From Lachnospiraceae bacterium (GTDB lineage: Bacteria; Bacillota; Clostridia; Lachnospirales; Lachnospiraceae), in assembly GCA_015057585.1 (NCBI GenBank), contig SVEF01000005.1:62001-126000 (forward strand): a stretch of DNA of 64,000 bases, read 5' to 3'. A program made the position numbers and the translations under genes. Under the pieces are notes generated by a model that worked only from the letters and a program-made list of their open reading frames with translations, was not told the origin of the DNA and ran no database searches. Positions 8,201 to 16,105 of the stretch are shown in pieces. Numbering within the stretch: position 1 is the stretch's first letter; every line of letters begins with the position of its first letter.

Positions 8201-9355
8201 ATGAATATGGAAACAAAAAGACATTTTGCAAAAAGTGCTGCCATAGTATTTCTTGTGTTTGTCTTCGGATTTACGGCAATTACGTTTGTCTCTCCGGAGA
8301 GAACCTTTTCGGATAACGAAAACAGGGTACTGGCGACCATGCCTGAGTTTTCCTGGAAAACGTTGTTTTCCGGTGAGTTCATGGCAGACTATGAAACATA
8401 CATCACGGATCAGTTTTTCCTGAGAGACGACTGGATCCGGTTAAAGACAATTGCTGAAATTGTATTAAACAAGCAGGATATTAACGGTGTATATATTTCA
8501 AAAGACGGCTATTTGATTGAACGCCATGAAGATTCCAAGGTGGATTTTGAAATGCTGGAAAAGAGTAAGGACCGTCTGGTGCAGTTTGTGGAAAAGCATG
8601 TGGGACGCCTTGGCGCGGACCACATTAAGGTAATGCTGGTGCCTACGGCATCAGAGATTTTAACAGATAAGTTACCTCCGTTTGCAACCGGCTTTGACCA
8701 GAACGGCATGATTGATGAGATATACAGCCGCCTGCCGGAGGGTACGGCACTGGATGTCCGCGAGGCATTAAAGGCACATGCGGATGAGTATATTTTCTAC
8801 AAGACGGACCATCACTGGACTACGCTTGGTGCATTTTATGCATACCAGGAATTTTGTAAGTCGATGGGTTTTGACGTTCCTTCATTAGAAGATGTGGAGC
8901 AGACGGTAGTTTCCGAGGACTTCCTTGGAACGGTACATTCGAAGTTAAACCTAGATATCAGCAAGGATATCATGAGTGTGTTTACTTTGCCGAATACACC
9001 GACGAAGGTGCAGGTGACGGTGGACCTGGCGGAGAAATTTGATTCCATGTACGTGGATAAGTATCTCTCCATGAAGGATAAGTATTCCTACTATTTAGAC
9101 GGCAACCACGGTCTGACCGAGATTGCCTCCAACAGTGAAGGCAAGGGAGTGCTTTTAATTATCAAGGATTCCTATTCCCACTGTTTCGCACCGATGACCG
9201 TAGGAAATTACGAAAAGGTATATCTGGTGGATTTCCGCTATTTTAATATGCCGATTTCCCAATTCATGATGCAGTACAGAGTGACAGATGTGTTAGTGCT
9301 TTACAATGCAGTGACATTTGCAACGGATGTGAATTCAGGAAAATTTGTGAAATAG
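8201..9355 (+). CDS. DHHW family protein (AlgX/AlgJ-like acetylation partner)
   Basis: A 384-residue protein with one N-terminal membrane or signal segment (IVFLVFVFGFTAITFV) and an extracellular SGNH-like domain. The catalytic-type motifs are DHHWTTLGAFYAYQ and KDSYSHCFAPM, where the Ser and His/Asp sets of AlgX/AlgJ/DHHW proteins lie. They work with MBOAT proteins to place acetyl groups on exported polysaccharide. The following DNA is a large structured repeat that begins 7 nt after the stop with an intrinsic terminator. Confidence 0.85.
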   Translation: MNMETKRHFAKSAAIVFLVFVFGFTAITFVSPERTFSDNENRVLATMPEFSWKTLFSGEFMADYETYITDQFFLRDDWIRLKTIAEIVLNKQDINGVYISKDGYLIERHEDSKVDFEMLEKSKDRLVQFVEKHVGRLGADHIKVMLVPTASEILTDKLPPFATGFDQNGMIDEIYSRLPEGTALDVREALKAHADEYIFYKTDHHWTTLGAFYAYQEFCKSMGFDVPSLEDVEQTVVSEDFLGTVHSKLNLDISKDIMSVFTLPNTPTKVQVTVDLAEKFDSMYVDKYLSMKDKYSYYLDGNHGLTEIASNSEGKGVLLIIKDSYSHCFAPMTVGNYEKVYLVDFRYFNMPISQFMMQYRVTDVLVLYNAVTFATDVNSGKFVK

Positions 9356-9361
9356 CCTAAG

Positions 9362-9392
9362 GGGATTGCGTTTTCGGCCGCAGTCCCTTTTT
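9362..9392 (+). terminator. Intrinsic terminator forming the left outer arm of copy A
   Basis: GGGATTGCG pairs with CGCAGTCCC (one G-T pair), with loop TTTTCGGC and then a T6 run. It ends the sigma/MBOAT/DHHW operon. Its reverse complement is repeated at 9798-9825, so the far end of the repeat carries the same terminator facing the other way. Confidence 0.85.
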
Positions 9393-9527
9393 TATGCCCG
9401 AGGCAGTTCCCTGTAAAAATGCAGCTGATACGCTCGCAGGAGTTGCTGACGCTGACGTTTTTGAATGGTAGTCATAAACAAGAGAGCATGGCCCGGAACT
9501 TGCGGTCGGGAGGAGAAGGTATAGATA

Positions 9528-9662
9528 AGAGGATGATACGAAGAAAGTGCGAAGCACTTTTACGAAAAGGCATCTGTCGTCTCTGGACAAACGTGTTTGT
9601 CCGAGAGCGACCGGTGCCTTTTCTAAAACCGCGTCCTGCAGACGCTTTTCGTATCATCCTCT
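9528..9662. repeat. Cloverleaf core of copy A
   Basis: A perfect 15-bp closing stem (AGAGGATGATACGAA with its complement at 9648-9662) encloses three hairpins. They are AAAGTGC-GAA-GCACTTT; a long arm AAAAGGCA...TGCCTTTT tipped by GGACAAAC...GTTTGTCC; and GCGTC...GACGC, preceded by the unpaired CTAAAACC. Confidence 0.8.
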
Positions 9663-9836
9663 GTTTACATTTTCATTCCCGACCGCTTCAAACAGCCGGC
9701 TCCATGCTCTCTTATTCCTACCTTTCGTAAAAACGTCAACTGTCAGACTCCTGCGGCATATCCCTGCACATTTTTACATGGAGCTGCTCAGGCAGAGAAG
9801 GGACTGCGGCCGAAAACGCAATCCCTGCGCAAAACG

Positions 9837-9867
9837 CATCGTCATGTCGCGAAGCGATATGGCGATG
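9837..9867. repeat. Distal hairpin of copy A
   Basis: A stem CATCGTCAT / ATGGCGATG with inner TCGC-GAA-GCGA. It matches the hairpins at 17438-17474 and 59381-59418, where the inner pair is TTGC/GCAA. There is no T run, so it is not a terminator. Confidence 0.7.
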
Positions 9868-9919
9868 GGCGTGGTGGTTGCAGATATTATAGAAATTATA
9901 TAAATTATATAAAATAGGT

Positions 9920-9955
9920 TGAATTTATCCTAGAAAAAGTGATATACTATCTATA
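9920..9955 (+). promoter_or_regulatory. SigA-type promoter for the Phd-Doc pair
   Basis: TTGAAT and TATACT with 18-base spacing lie in an AT-rich stretch before the antitoxin gene. The repeated TTATATAAATTATATAA just upstream may be an autoregulatory operator, as is usual for Phd. Confidence 0.6.
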
Positions 9956-9976
9956 TAAGATTATGGAGGTGTTCAT

Positions 9977-10219
9977 ATGACAGTAGATACAAACACAATG
10001 GTTTCAATTACAGAAGCAAACCAGAACTTTTCAAAGGTTGCAAGATTAGTGGATGAACTTGGCTCAGTTGTGATACTTAAGAATAATGCACCAAGATATT
10101 TAGTAATTGATTTTAGCAAGGCGGAGGAAAGTGCTGTTGCTAAGGATGAGGATGTGCTTGAGATTTCTAAGAGATTGCTTGCACAGAATAAAGATGCTTA
10201 TGAGGTGCTTGCTAAATGA
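9977..10219 (+). CDS. Phd/YefM family antitoxin
   Basis: An 80-residue protein. The N-terminal DNA-binding Phd/YefM domain is seen in VSITEANQNFSKVARLVDEL and VVILKNNAPRYLVIDF. A short acidic C-terminal tail would wrap the toxin. It neutralises the Doc-type protein encoded next and represses the shared promoter. GGAGG precedes the ATG, and the last codon and stop overlap the toxin start by 4 bases (ATGA). The pair is more AT-rich than its neighbours and lies directly behind a structured repeat, which fits horizontal arrival. Confidence 0.88.
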   Translation: MTVDTNTMVSITEANQNFSKVARLVDELGSVVILKNNAPRYLVIDFSKAEESAVAKDEDVLEISKRLLAQNKDAYEVLAK

Positions 10220-10593
10220 AAAGACTGAGTAAAGAGCAGATTTTGATGCTTCATTCACAGCTTATAGAGCAGACTGGAGGAACTGCTGGTGTAAGAGACT
10301 TCAATTTGTTGGAGTCTGCTATAGAGACTCCGTTTCAAGTGTTTGGTGGAGAAGAGTTGTATCCAACGATTCAAGCAAAAGGTACACGTCTAGGTTATGG
10401 CTTAATAAAGAATCATTGTATGTTGGATGGAAACAAACGAATAGGAACACATGCGATGCTTGTATTCTTTGCTTTGAATGGACTCGAATTACGATATACG
10501 CAAAAAGAATTGTATGAAATGGTGCTTTCAGTAGCTGATAGCAGCCTAGAATATGAAGATATGCTTAAGTGGGTACTGGACCATCAAGTGTAA
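10216..10593 (+). CDS. Doc-type toxin (Fic/DOC family)
   Basis: A 125-residue Fic-fold protein. The active-site loop reads HCMLDGNKRIG, fitting the Doc form HxxxD(G/A)NKR with the catalytic His and phosphate-binding Asn-Lys-Arg. The N-terminal ILMLHSQLIEQTGG is also typical of Doc. Doc toxins phosphorylate EF-Tu and stop translation, and AMP transfer is the alternative for Fic proteins. The loop here looks complete, so an active toxin is expected. It overlaps its antitoxin by 4 bases. Confidence 0.88.
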   Translation: MKRLSKEQILMLHSQLIEQTGGTAGVRDFNLLESAIETPFQVFGGEELYPTIQAKGTRLGYGLIKNHCMLDGNKRIGTHAMLVFFALNGLELRYTQKELYEMVLSVADSSLEYEDMLKWVLDHQV

Positions 10594-10646
10594 TTATAAT
10601 ATTGTATGTAGACATAGAATAATAAAATTTATCACAGGGGGCTCCA

Positions 10647-11351
10647 TTGGACAACAGTATCAAACAAATCAGAGAAAGTGAAAAGAAATCGCACATTGAA
10701 ATGTATTCAAACGACGAGATATATCAACCGGGGAGCTGGCTTACCAGACCAATAAAGACAATAAAAGAGATTGTTCCGCTGTTTAAGGCTTATGAGAAAT
10801 TGCGTGTATTAGACCTTGGGTGTGGAGTCGGAAGAAATAGCATTTTTATTGCGGAGGAGTTTAAAGAGACAGATTGCATTGTGGAGTGCGTGGATATCCT
10901 TGAATTGGCGGTGGAAAAGTTACATTTCAATGCAGAGAAATACGGAGTTTCTGACCATATCCGCGGTGTTGTAAAGCCAATCGAAGAGTACGTAATAAAA
11001 GAGAATACATATGATCTTATTATTGCGGTATCGGCGTTGGAGCATGTAGAGACAGAGGAGGCTTTTCTAAGTAAACTGGAAGAGATTAGAGATGGAATCT
11101 GTGAAAACGGAGTGGTCTGTCTGGTAATAAATTCGGAGGTCGGAGAGACAGATAAGGTGACCGGAGCGGAGCTTCCGGCACAGTTTGAGGTGAATTTAAA
11201 GACGATAAAACTGCAGGAGATTCTGAACCGGACATTTGAAGGTTGGACGATATTAAAATTTACGGTTCAAGAGCAGCAATATGACATTCCGAGAGAAAAC
11301 GGAATTTGCGATTTGCAGACAAAAGTGGTTTCTTTTGTGGCGAGGAAGTAG
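10647..11351 (+). CDS. Class I SAM-dependent methyltransferase
   Basis: A 234-residue Rossmann-fold methyltransferase. Motif I is VLDLGCGVGRNSIFIA, motif II the acidic CVDILELAVEKL, and motif IV IIAVSALEHVETEEAF. The sequence resembles TehB-type or general small-molecule methyltransferases, and the substrate is unknown. The most likely start is TTG at 10647 with AGGGGG 5-6 nt upstream, and no better ATG lies near. The next gene follows after 44 nt with its own AAAGGAGG. Confidence 0.8.
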   Translation: MDNSIKQIRESEKKSHIEMYSNDEIYQPGSWLTRPIKTIKEIVPLFKAYEKLRVLDLGCGVGRNSIFIAEEFKETDCIVECVDILELAVEKLHFNAEKYGVSDHIRGVVKPIEEYVIKENTYDLIIAVSALEHVETEEAFLSKLEEIRDGICENGVVCLVINSEVGETDKVTGAELPAQFEVNLKTIKLQEILNRTFEGWTILKFTVQEQQYDIPRENGICDLQTKVVSFVARK

Positions 11352-11395
11352 TAAAATGGAAGAAAGAATAGGAGAAAAACTAAAGGAGGATTACC

Positions 11396-11737
11396 ATGCC
11401 ATTTATTGATGCAAAAATTACCGTTCCTGTATCGCAGGAAAAAAGAAACGTGATTAAATCTGAGTTAGGAAAAGCAATATCTGACTTGCACAAGACCGAG
11501 ACTTATCTTATGATTGGTTTTGAGGACAATTATGACCTGTATCTTGGGGGCAGACAGTTAGAAAAAGGAGCATATGTTGCGGTAAGCTTGTACGGCAATG
11601 CGCCTTCGGAGTGCTACAACAAGATGACAGGAAGTATCTGTCGCATTTTTGAGAAGGAACTCGGAATTCCGGGCAGTGCCGTGTATGTGACGTATCATGG
11701 CGTTAATGACTGGGGCTGGAACGGACAAAACTTCTAA
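11396..11737 (+). CDS. MIF/phenylpyruvate tautomerase family protein
   Basis: A 113-residue protein of the macrophage migration inhibitory factor fold. It begins MPFIDAKITVPV, so Pro2 becomes the N-terminal catalytic base after Met removal. It keeps the length and the C-terminal YHGVNDWGWNGQNF of bacterial MIF homologues. It probably tautomerises keto/enol substrates such as phenylpyruvate, and the real substrate is unknown. GGAGG is well placed before the ATG. The xylulokinase gene begins 15 nt downstream, so the two may be cotranscribed. Confidence 0.88.
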   Translation: MPFIDAKITVPVSQEKRNVIKSELGKAISDLHKTETYLMIGFEDNYDLYLGGRQLEKGAYVAVSLYGNAPSECYNKMTGSICRIFEKELGIPGSAVYVTYHGVNDWGWNGQNF

Positions 11738-11752
11738 GAGGAGGTAGATTCT

Positions 11753-13228
11753 ATGTTATTCATGGGTATTGATTTGGGTACTTCGTCCATCAAACTTTTG
11801 GTTATGGATGAAAATGGTGAGATTAAGGCGTCGGCCGGTGGGGAATACGGACTGAGTTTTCCTAAGCCGGGTTGGTCAGAGCAAAAGCCGGAGGACTGGG
11901 TGGAGCAGATGGAAGCTTCCATTAAGAAGTTGTCCGAGCAGTGCGATTTAAAGGAAATCAAGGGCATCAGCTTTGGCGGACAGATGCACGGACTCGTGAT
12001 GTTAGATGAAAATGATAACGTGATTCGTCCTGCAATTCTCTGGAATGATGGCCGTACACAGGAAGAGTGCGACTATTTAAATAAGACCATTGGCAGAGAA
12101 AAGATTTCTGCTTATACAGCCAATATGGCACTGACCGGCTTTACGGCACCGAAGATTTTGTGGGTGAGAAAGAATGAGCCGGAAAACTTTGCAAAGATTG
12201 CAAAGATTATGCTGCCAAAGGATTATCTGGCATATTTATTATCCGGTGTGCATTGCACGGATGTTTCGGATGCTTCCGGTATGCTTCTTATGGATGTTGA
12301 GCATAAGTGCTGGTCCAAGGAAATGCTGGAACTTTGCGGTGTAAAGGAAGAACAGCTGGCTAAGATTTATGAAAGCTATGAAGTGGTCGGAACCATTAAA
12401 AAGGATGTGGCAGAGCGTCTCGGCCTTTCCGAGGACGTGAAGATTATCGCAGGTGCCGGCGACAATGCAGCAGGTGCGATTGGTACCGGTACGACAAAGG
12501 ACGGTATGTGCATCGTATCCTTAGGTACCTCCGGCACGGTATTTGTTTCCTGTGATAAGTTTGCAGTGGACGATGACAATGCATTACATATGTTTGCGCA
12601 TGCAAACGGCAAATATCATCTGATGGGCTGTATGCTTTCCGCAGCATCCTCCAACAAATGGTGGATGGACGACATCATCGGAACAAAGGAATACGGTGAG
12701 GAACAGAAGAAGATTGAGAAGCTTGGTGAGAACCATGTGTATTATCTGCCGTACTTAATGGGTGAGCGTACACCGCATAACAATCCAAACGCAAGAGGCA
12801 GCTTCATCGGCATGACGATGGATACAACCCGTGCAGACATGACACAGGCAGTGCTTGAGGGTGTGACCTTTGCACTTCGTGATTCCGTGGAAATTGCAAG
12901 AAGTCTTGGCGTAAAGATTGACCGTGTGCGTGCAACCGGCGGTGGTGCGAAGAGTCCGCTTTGGAGAAAAATGATTGCCAACATCATGAATGTGACAGTT
13001 GAAATCATCAACAGCGAGGAAGGTCCCGGCTACGGCGGAGCTATCCTTGCGGCAACCGGATGCGGTGCATTTGCGAGCGTGGAAGAAGCCGGTGATAAGT
13101 TAATCCGTGTGGTAGATGTGACGGAACCGGATGCGGAACTCGTGGCAAGGTACGAAAAGAAGTATCAGGTATTCAGGAAATTGTATCCTGCCTTGAAGCC
13201 TGTCTTTGATGATGTAGTAAATGAATAG
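11753..13228 (+). CDS. xylB: Xylulokinase
   Basis: A 491-residue FGGY-family sugar kinase of typical xylulokinase length. Phosphate-binding GIDLGTSSIKLLVMD opens the protein. SFGGQMHGLV and ILWNDGRTQEEC follow, with the substrate Asp region GAGDNAAGAIG and the second signature YLMGERTPHNNPNARG. The C-terminal ATP site ATGGGAKSPLWRKM is intact. It phosphorylates D-xylulose for the pentose phosphate pathway. No xylose isomerase or transporter is adjacent, which is unusual but common in scattered Clostridia pathways. Confidence 0.93.
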   Translation: MLFMGIDLGTSSIKLLVMDENGEIKASAGGEYGLSFPKPGWSEQKPEDWVEQMEASIKKLSEQCDLKEIKGISFGGQMHGLVMLDENDNVIRPAILWNDGRTQEECDYLNKTIGREKISAYTANMALTGFTAPKILWVRKNEPENFAKIAKIMLPKDYLAYLLSGVHCTDVSDASGMLLMDVEHKCWSKEMLELCGVKEEQLAKIYESYEVVGTIKKDVAERLGLSEDVKIIAGAGDNAAGAIGTGTTKDGMCIVSLGTSGTVFVSCDKFAVDDDNALHMFAHANGKYHLMGCMLSAASSNKWWMDDIIGTKEYGEEQKKIEKLGENHVYYLPYLMGERTPHNNPNARGSFIGMTMDTTRADMTQAVLEGVTFALRDSVEIARSLGVKIDRVRATGGGAKSPLWRKMIANIMNVTVEIINSEEGPGYGGAILAATGCGAFASVEEAGDKLIRVVDVTEPDAELVARYEKKYQVFRKLYPALKPVFDDVVNE

Positions 13229-13265
13229 AAATAAAATCCAGATTTAACAAAATGAAATAAAAGAA

Positions 13266-13328
13266 AACGGCTGAAACAGAGCGTTCTACTCTTGGCGAAG
13301 AAAAGAGTTACAACCTGTTTTAGCCGTT
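13266..13328. terminator. Bidirectional terminator-like palindrome
   Basis: AACGGCTGAAACAG (13266-13279) pairs with CTGTTTTAGCCGTT (13315-13328) around an inner ACTCTT / AAGAGT hairpin. It separates the convergent xylB and histidine phosphatase genes. Confidence 0.7.
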
Positions 13329-13344
13329 GTTTGTTTTCAAACGT

Positions 13345-14067
13345 TTATTTTACGGAAGCATCCTTAAAGCCGTGCCCGAAGAAGCCGGAATCGGATGCCG
13401 GTTCGCCCGCTACATAAAGATGCGCGGTGTCACCTAAGGTTTTTAAGCGGAAGTGTGCCACTTTCGGATTGCGCTCTTCTGTTGTAAGAATAGTAACAGA
13501 GGAAGGCGCAACGAAACAACTGTGCCATAAAAGCGGCGCAGAAATTCCAAGCAAATGATTTAACATTGTAAATGTGACACCAAGGTGGCAGAAGAAGACG
13601 AGCGTATCGTCGTTTGACTGTACAACGTCATAACAATTGCCGTTACGGACATAGCCGTGTTCAGCCAGGATTTTGTCTATGCCGGTACGGACACTTTCAT
13701 ATTCTTCCCTGACCGGACCGGTCTGCATGAGCGGATGGTCACGCCAGTCGTCTTTGTCGTAAAATGCTTCCTGTTTTGTCCACCATTCCGGCATGAGATC
13801 CCAAGGGATGCGGGTTTCGCCGGTGAACGGATCTTTAACCGGAATGTAAAATTCTTTGAGCCAGTCATGGATGACGGCTTCGCGGTTTAATGCTTTTAAG
13901 GTAAATGAAGCAGTATCTTTTGCCCTGCCGAGAGGGGAGCAGTAAATATCTTTGATGTCCCACTTCGTGGTGCGTCGGGAGAGGATTTCAGCTTCCTTCC
14001 AGCCTTTTTCGGTCAGGGAGTCGATGCTGTAATCTGGTTCTGCGTGTCGGATGAAGATAAGATTCAT
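13345..14067 (-). CDS. Histidine phosphatase family protein
   Basis: A 240-residue protein of the phosphoglycerate-mutase-like superfamily. The catalytic signature FIRHAEPDYS carries the phospho-accepting His near the N-terminus, and the second catalytic His is in FFCHLGVTFTMLNH. DIYCSPLGRAKDTA is the usual middle motif. Substrates vary widely in this family. It converges with xylB over a shared palindrome. Its promoter is at 14147-14175 on the minus strand with an inverted repeat over the transcription start. Confidence 0.88.
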   Translation of the reverse strand: MNLIFIRHAEPDYSIDSLTEKGWKEAEILSRRTTKWDIKDIYCSPLGRAKDTASFTLKALNREAVIHDWLKEFYIPVKDPFTGETRIPWDLMPEWWTKQEAFYDKDDWRDHPLMQTGPVREEYESVRTGIDKILAEHGYVRNGNCYDVVQSNDDTLVFFCHLGVTFTMLNHLLGISAPLLWHSCFVAPSSVTILTTEERNPKVAHFRLKTLGDTAHLYVAGEPASDSGFFGHGFKDASVK

Positions 14068-14115
14068 AGTGATTTGTCCTTTCTATGTGGTAGTTTTTTA
14101 TTTTGCGTTGTCAGA

Positions 14116-14175
14116 TTAACCGGAGCGATGTGCACCGGTTAAAATTAGTATACTTTTTTGGAGAATATTTGACAA
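14116..14175 (-). promoter_or_regulatory. Promoter and palindrome upstream of the histidine phosphatase
   Basis: On the minus strand TTGTCA (14170-14175) and TATACT (14147-14152) are 17 bases apart. Just downstream is a perfect inverted repeat, TTAACCGG (14116-14123) with CCGGTTAA (14135-14142), at the expected transcript start. It could be an operator or a 5' hairpin. Confidence 0.6.
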
Positions 14176-14228
14176 GACAGGAATTTGGCAACTGTTTTCG
14201 ATGAATGTTTTTTTTACAGTGCCGGCAG

Positions 14229-14430
14229 ATTGGGCCTATAGAGGAAAATTTGTCTGTCAGACCCAAAAACTGTCCGCTTTTTTGCAATTTGCGAGAATTT
14301 CATTGCCAAATTGGGTCTATGCAGAAAAATAGTGGTTACCAGACCCAAAATTCATTTAAAATCTTGGAAAATCATTGGAGGATTGGGTCTGAGAGGTTTA
14401 TTTTTTTATATAGACCCCAATGACTCCAAT
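14229..14430. repeat. Three hairpins at about 81-bp spacing
   Basis: Each unit has TTGGG(T/C)CT followed 20-30 nt later by AGACCC(C)AA. Left arms start at 14230, 14311 and 14393, and right arms at 14259, 14341 and 14412. The third unit is enlarged by ATTGGAG / ACTCCAAT. The sequence between the arms and between the units differs. The array fills most of the 14068-14550 gap between the phosphatase promoter and the next methyltransferase. I see no gene here. Confidence 0.75.
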
Positions 14431-14550
14431 CTTTCCATAAGGTTTATGAAATAGTAAAGACAAATTGCCAAAAGAGTGATAGAATGAAGAAAAATATGCT
14501 ACAAAGACAATAAAAAAACAAACATATAAAAAAAGAATAGGAGAATCAGA

Positions 14551-15354
14551 ATGAACGCATATACAGGATTTGCAGCAGTATACGAAACCTTCATGGACAA
14601 TGTGCCGTATGAGCAGTGGGCGGAGTATCTGATTGGGTTATTAAAAGAGTATGGGATTAAGGACGGACTGGTGGCAGAACTTGGCTGCGGAACCGGTACC
14701 ATGACGAGACTTTTGGCAAAAGCAGGCTATGATATGATTGGGATTGATTTGTCTGAGGAGATGCTTGACATTGCCAGATACGATCATCCGGAGTCGGAAG
14801 AGGATATCCTGTATCTGCATCAGGACATGAGAGAGTTTGAACTGTTTGGGACAGTGGCAGCCGTGGTAAGCCTTTGCGATTCCATGAACTACATTACCTC
14901 GGAGGAGGATTTGCTAAAGGTATTCCGGCTGGTGAACAATTATCTGGACCCGGGCGGTTACTTCATCTTTGACATGAATACCATCTATAAGTATGAGACT
15001 GTCATCGGAGACCGTGTGATTGCAGAAAACCGTGAAAACTGCAGCCTGATTTGGGAGAATTATTACGATAAAGAGGAACGATGGAACCAGTATGATATTA
15101 CAATCTATTCCAAGGTAGAGTTTGAAGAAGAGGACGAGGATGACGAGCCGGAAATGCCTCTTTATGAACGGTTGGAGGAGACCCATATTCAAAAGGCATA
15201 TCCGGTGGAACGCATAAAGGAACTTCTTTGTGAAGCAGGGTTGGAATTTGTTGCGGTTTATGGTGTCGGGACGAAGGAGGCGCCAAAGGCAGAGGAAGAA
15301 AGAGTGTATTTTATTGCAAGAGAAAAATATCAGGAAAATAAGTACTATGAGTAA
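14551..15354 (+). CDS. Class I SAM-dependent methyltransferase
   Basis: A 267-residue methyltransferase. MNAYTGFAAVYETFMDNVPYEQW is the typical start of a family common in Firmicutes. Motif I is VAELGCGTGTMTRLLA, then IGIDLSEEMLDIA, and the CDSMNYI segment is normal for the group. A strongly acidic insert (EEEDEDDEP) lies near residue 195. The substrate is unknown. AGGAGAATCAG precedes the ATG. Its last codons overlap the 5-formyl-THF cyclo-ligase start by 8 nt, a coupling that may hint at a link with one-carbon metabolism. Confidence 0.85.
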   Translation: MNAYTGFAAVYETFMDNVPYEQWAEYLIGLLKEYGIKDGLVAELGCGTGTMTRLLAKAGYDMIGIDLSEEMLDIARYDHPESEEDILYLHQDMREFELFGTVAAVVSLCDSMNYITSEEDLLKVFRLVNNYLDPGGYFIFDMNTIYKYETVIGDRVIAENRENCSLIWENYYDKEERWNQYDITIYSKVEFEEEDEDDEPEMPLYERLEETHIQKAYPVERIKELLCEAGLEFVAVYGVGTKEAPKAEEERVYFIAREKYQENKYYE

Positions 15355-16051
15355 ACAAAAGAAAGCCCCGGAAGGGGAACAGAGACAAAAAGAGAAGAAA
15401 AGCAGTATCCGGAAAAAGTATCTGGATAAGCGGAATGCGTTGACGCCGGAAGCACGTGAAAAGGCCAGCCGTAAGATCACGGAACGCGTGCTTCGCATGC
15501 CCGAAGTGGCATCTGCACCGGTCGTGTTTTTATATGCGTCTTACCGGAGTGAAGTTTCGACAAAACAGTTGATACAGACACTGGTGTCGGAAGGAAGAAC
15601 GGTGGCACTGCCGAAGGTAGAAGGAGAAACGTTGGTGTTTTATCCGGTTGGTTTTTGGGAAGATTTGTTTCCGGGATACCGGGGAATATTGGAACCGCAG
15701 GTGTCTGCAGGAACCGAACCGGTAAGTCCGGGGCCGAGGGATGTCATGCTGCTCCCGGGGGCGTGCTTTGATTATTCCGGAAACCGTATCGGCTATGGCG
15801 GAGGATATTATGACCGATATTTAAATGATATTTCAGGAAAGAAACCGGTACGGATTGGTCTGGCATTTCACCGGCAGTTTTATCCGTCCGTATTACCGGC
15901 GGAACCGCAGGATGTGGCAGTGGATTATGTGGTTTCGGAGCGGAAGACGGTAAAGACAGAAGCAAATAAAACCAAGGGTTATGGCATTTGGGGAGATATT
16001 CTGGAATTTATTGCGGAGCTTGTGATGGAACTGCTTGACGGCATTGGCTGA
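15347..16051 (+). CDS. 5-formyltetrahydrofolate cyclo-ligase
   Basis: A 234-residue enzyme that converts 5-formyl-THF to 5,10-methenyl-THF with ATP, recycling a stable folate form. The basic N-terminal RKKYLDKRNALTPEARE, the middle YASYRSEVSTKQLIQ and the signature LLPGACFDYSGNRIGYGGGYYDRY identify it. The start is set at 15347, overlapping the methyltransferase end. The open frame upstream lies wholly inside that gene. The tail after the core fold (about 35 residues, ending in a hydrophobic helix) is longer than usual. Confidence 0.92.
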   Translation: MSKQKKAPEGEQRQKEKKSSIRKKYLDKRNALTPEAREKASRKITERVLRMPEVASAPVVFLYASYRSEVSTKQLIQTLVSEGRTVALPKVEGETLVFYPVGFWEDLFPGYRGILEPQVSAGTEPVSPGPRDVMLLPGACFDYSGNRIGYGGGYYDRYLNDISGKKPVRIGLAFHRQFYPSVLPAEPQDVAVDYVVSERKTVKTEANKTKGYGIWGDILEFIAELVMELLDGIG

Positions 16052-16105
16052 GTAGGGTAAAATGAGCACTTGGTGACAGAAATGAAAAATGGAGAGTGAA
16101 ACGAA

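Larger units (their letters stand above)
9362..9867. repeat. Cloverleaf-palindrome element, copy A
   Basis: The outermost pair is a perfect 28-bp inverted repeat (9362-9389 with 9798-9825). Inside lies the conserved element, about 9413-9778: paired TGTAAAAATG / CATTTTTACA, then AGAGAGCATGG / CCATGCTCTCT, the conserved CCCGGAACTTGCGGTCGGG, and a cloverleaf core at 9528-9662. A separate hairpin at 9837-9867 closes the copy. It resembles copies at 16972-17474 and 58896-59418. No transposase gene or flanking direct repeat was noticed. Short open frames inside it are products of the palindrome and are not called as genes. It fills the gap between the DHHW gene and the toxin-antitoxin pair. Confidence 0.85.

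Noticed and set aside
9419-9903. Short open frames inside copies A, B and C, some similar between copies
   Set aside because: The similarity follows the DNA repeat, occurs on both strands, and the frames cross paired stems with no ribosome site. The structure explains the conservation better than coding.
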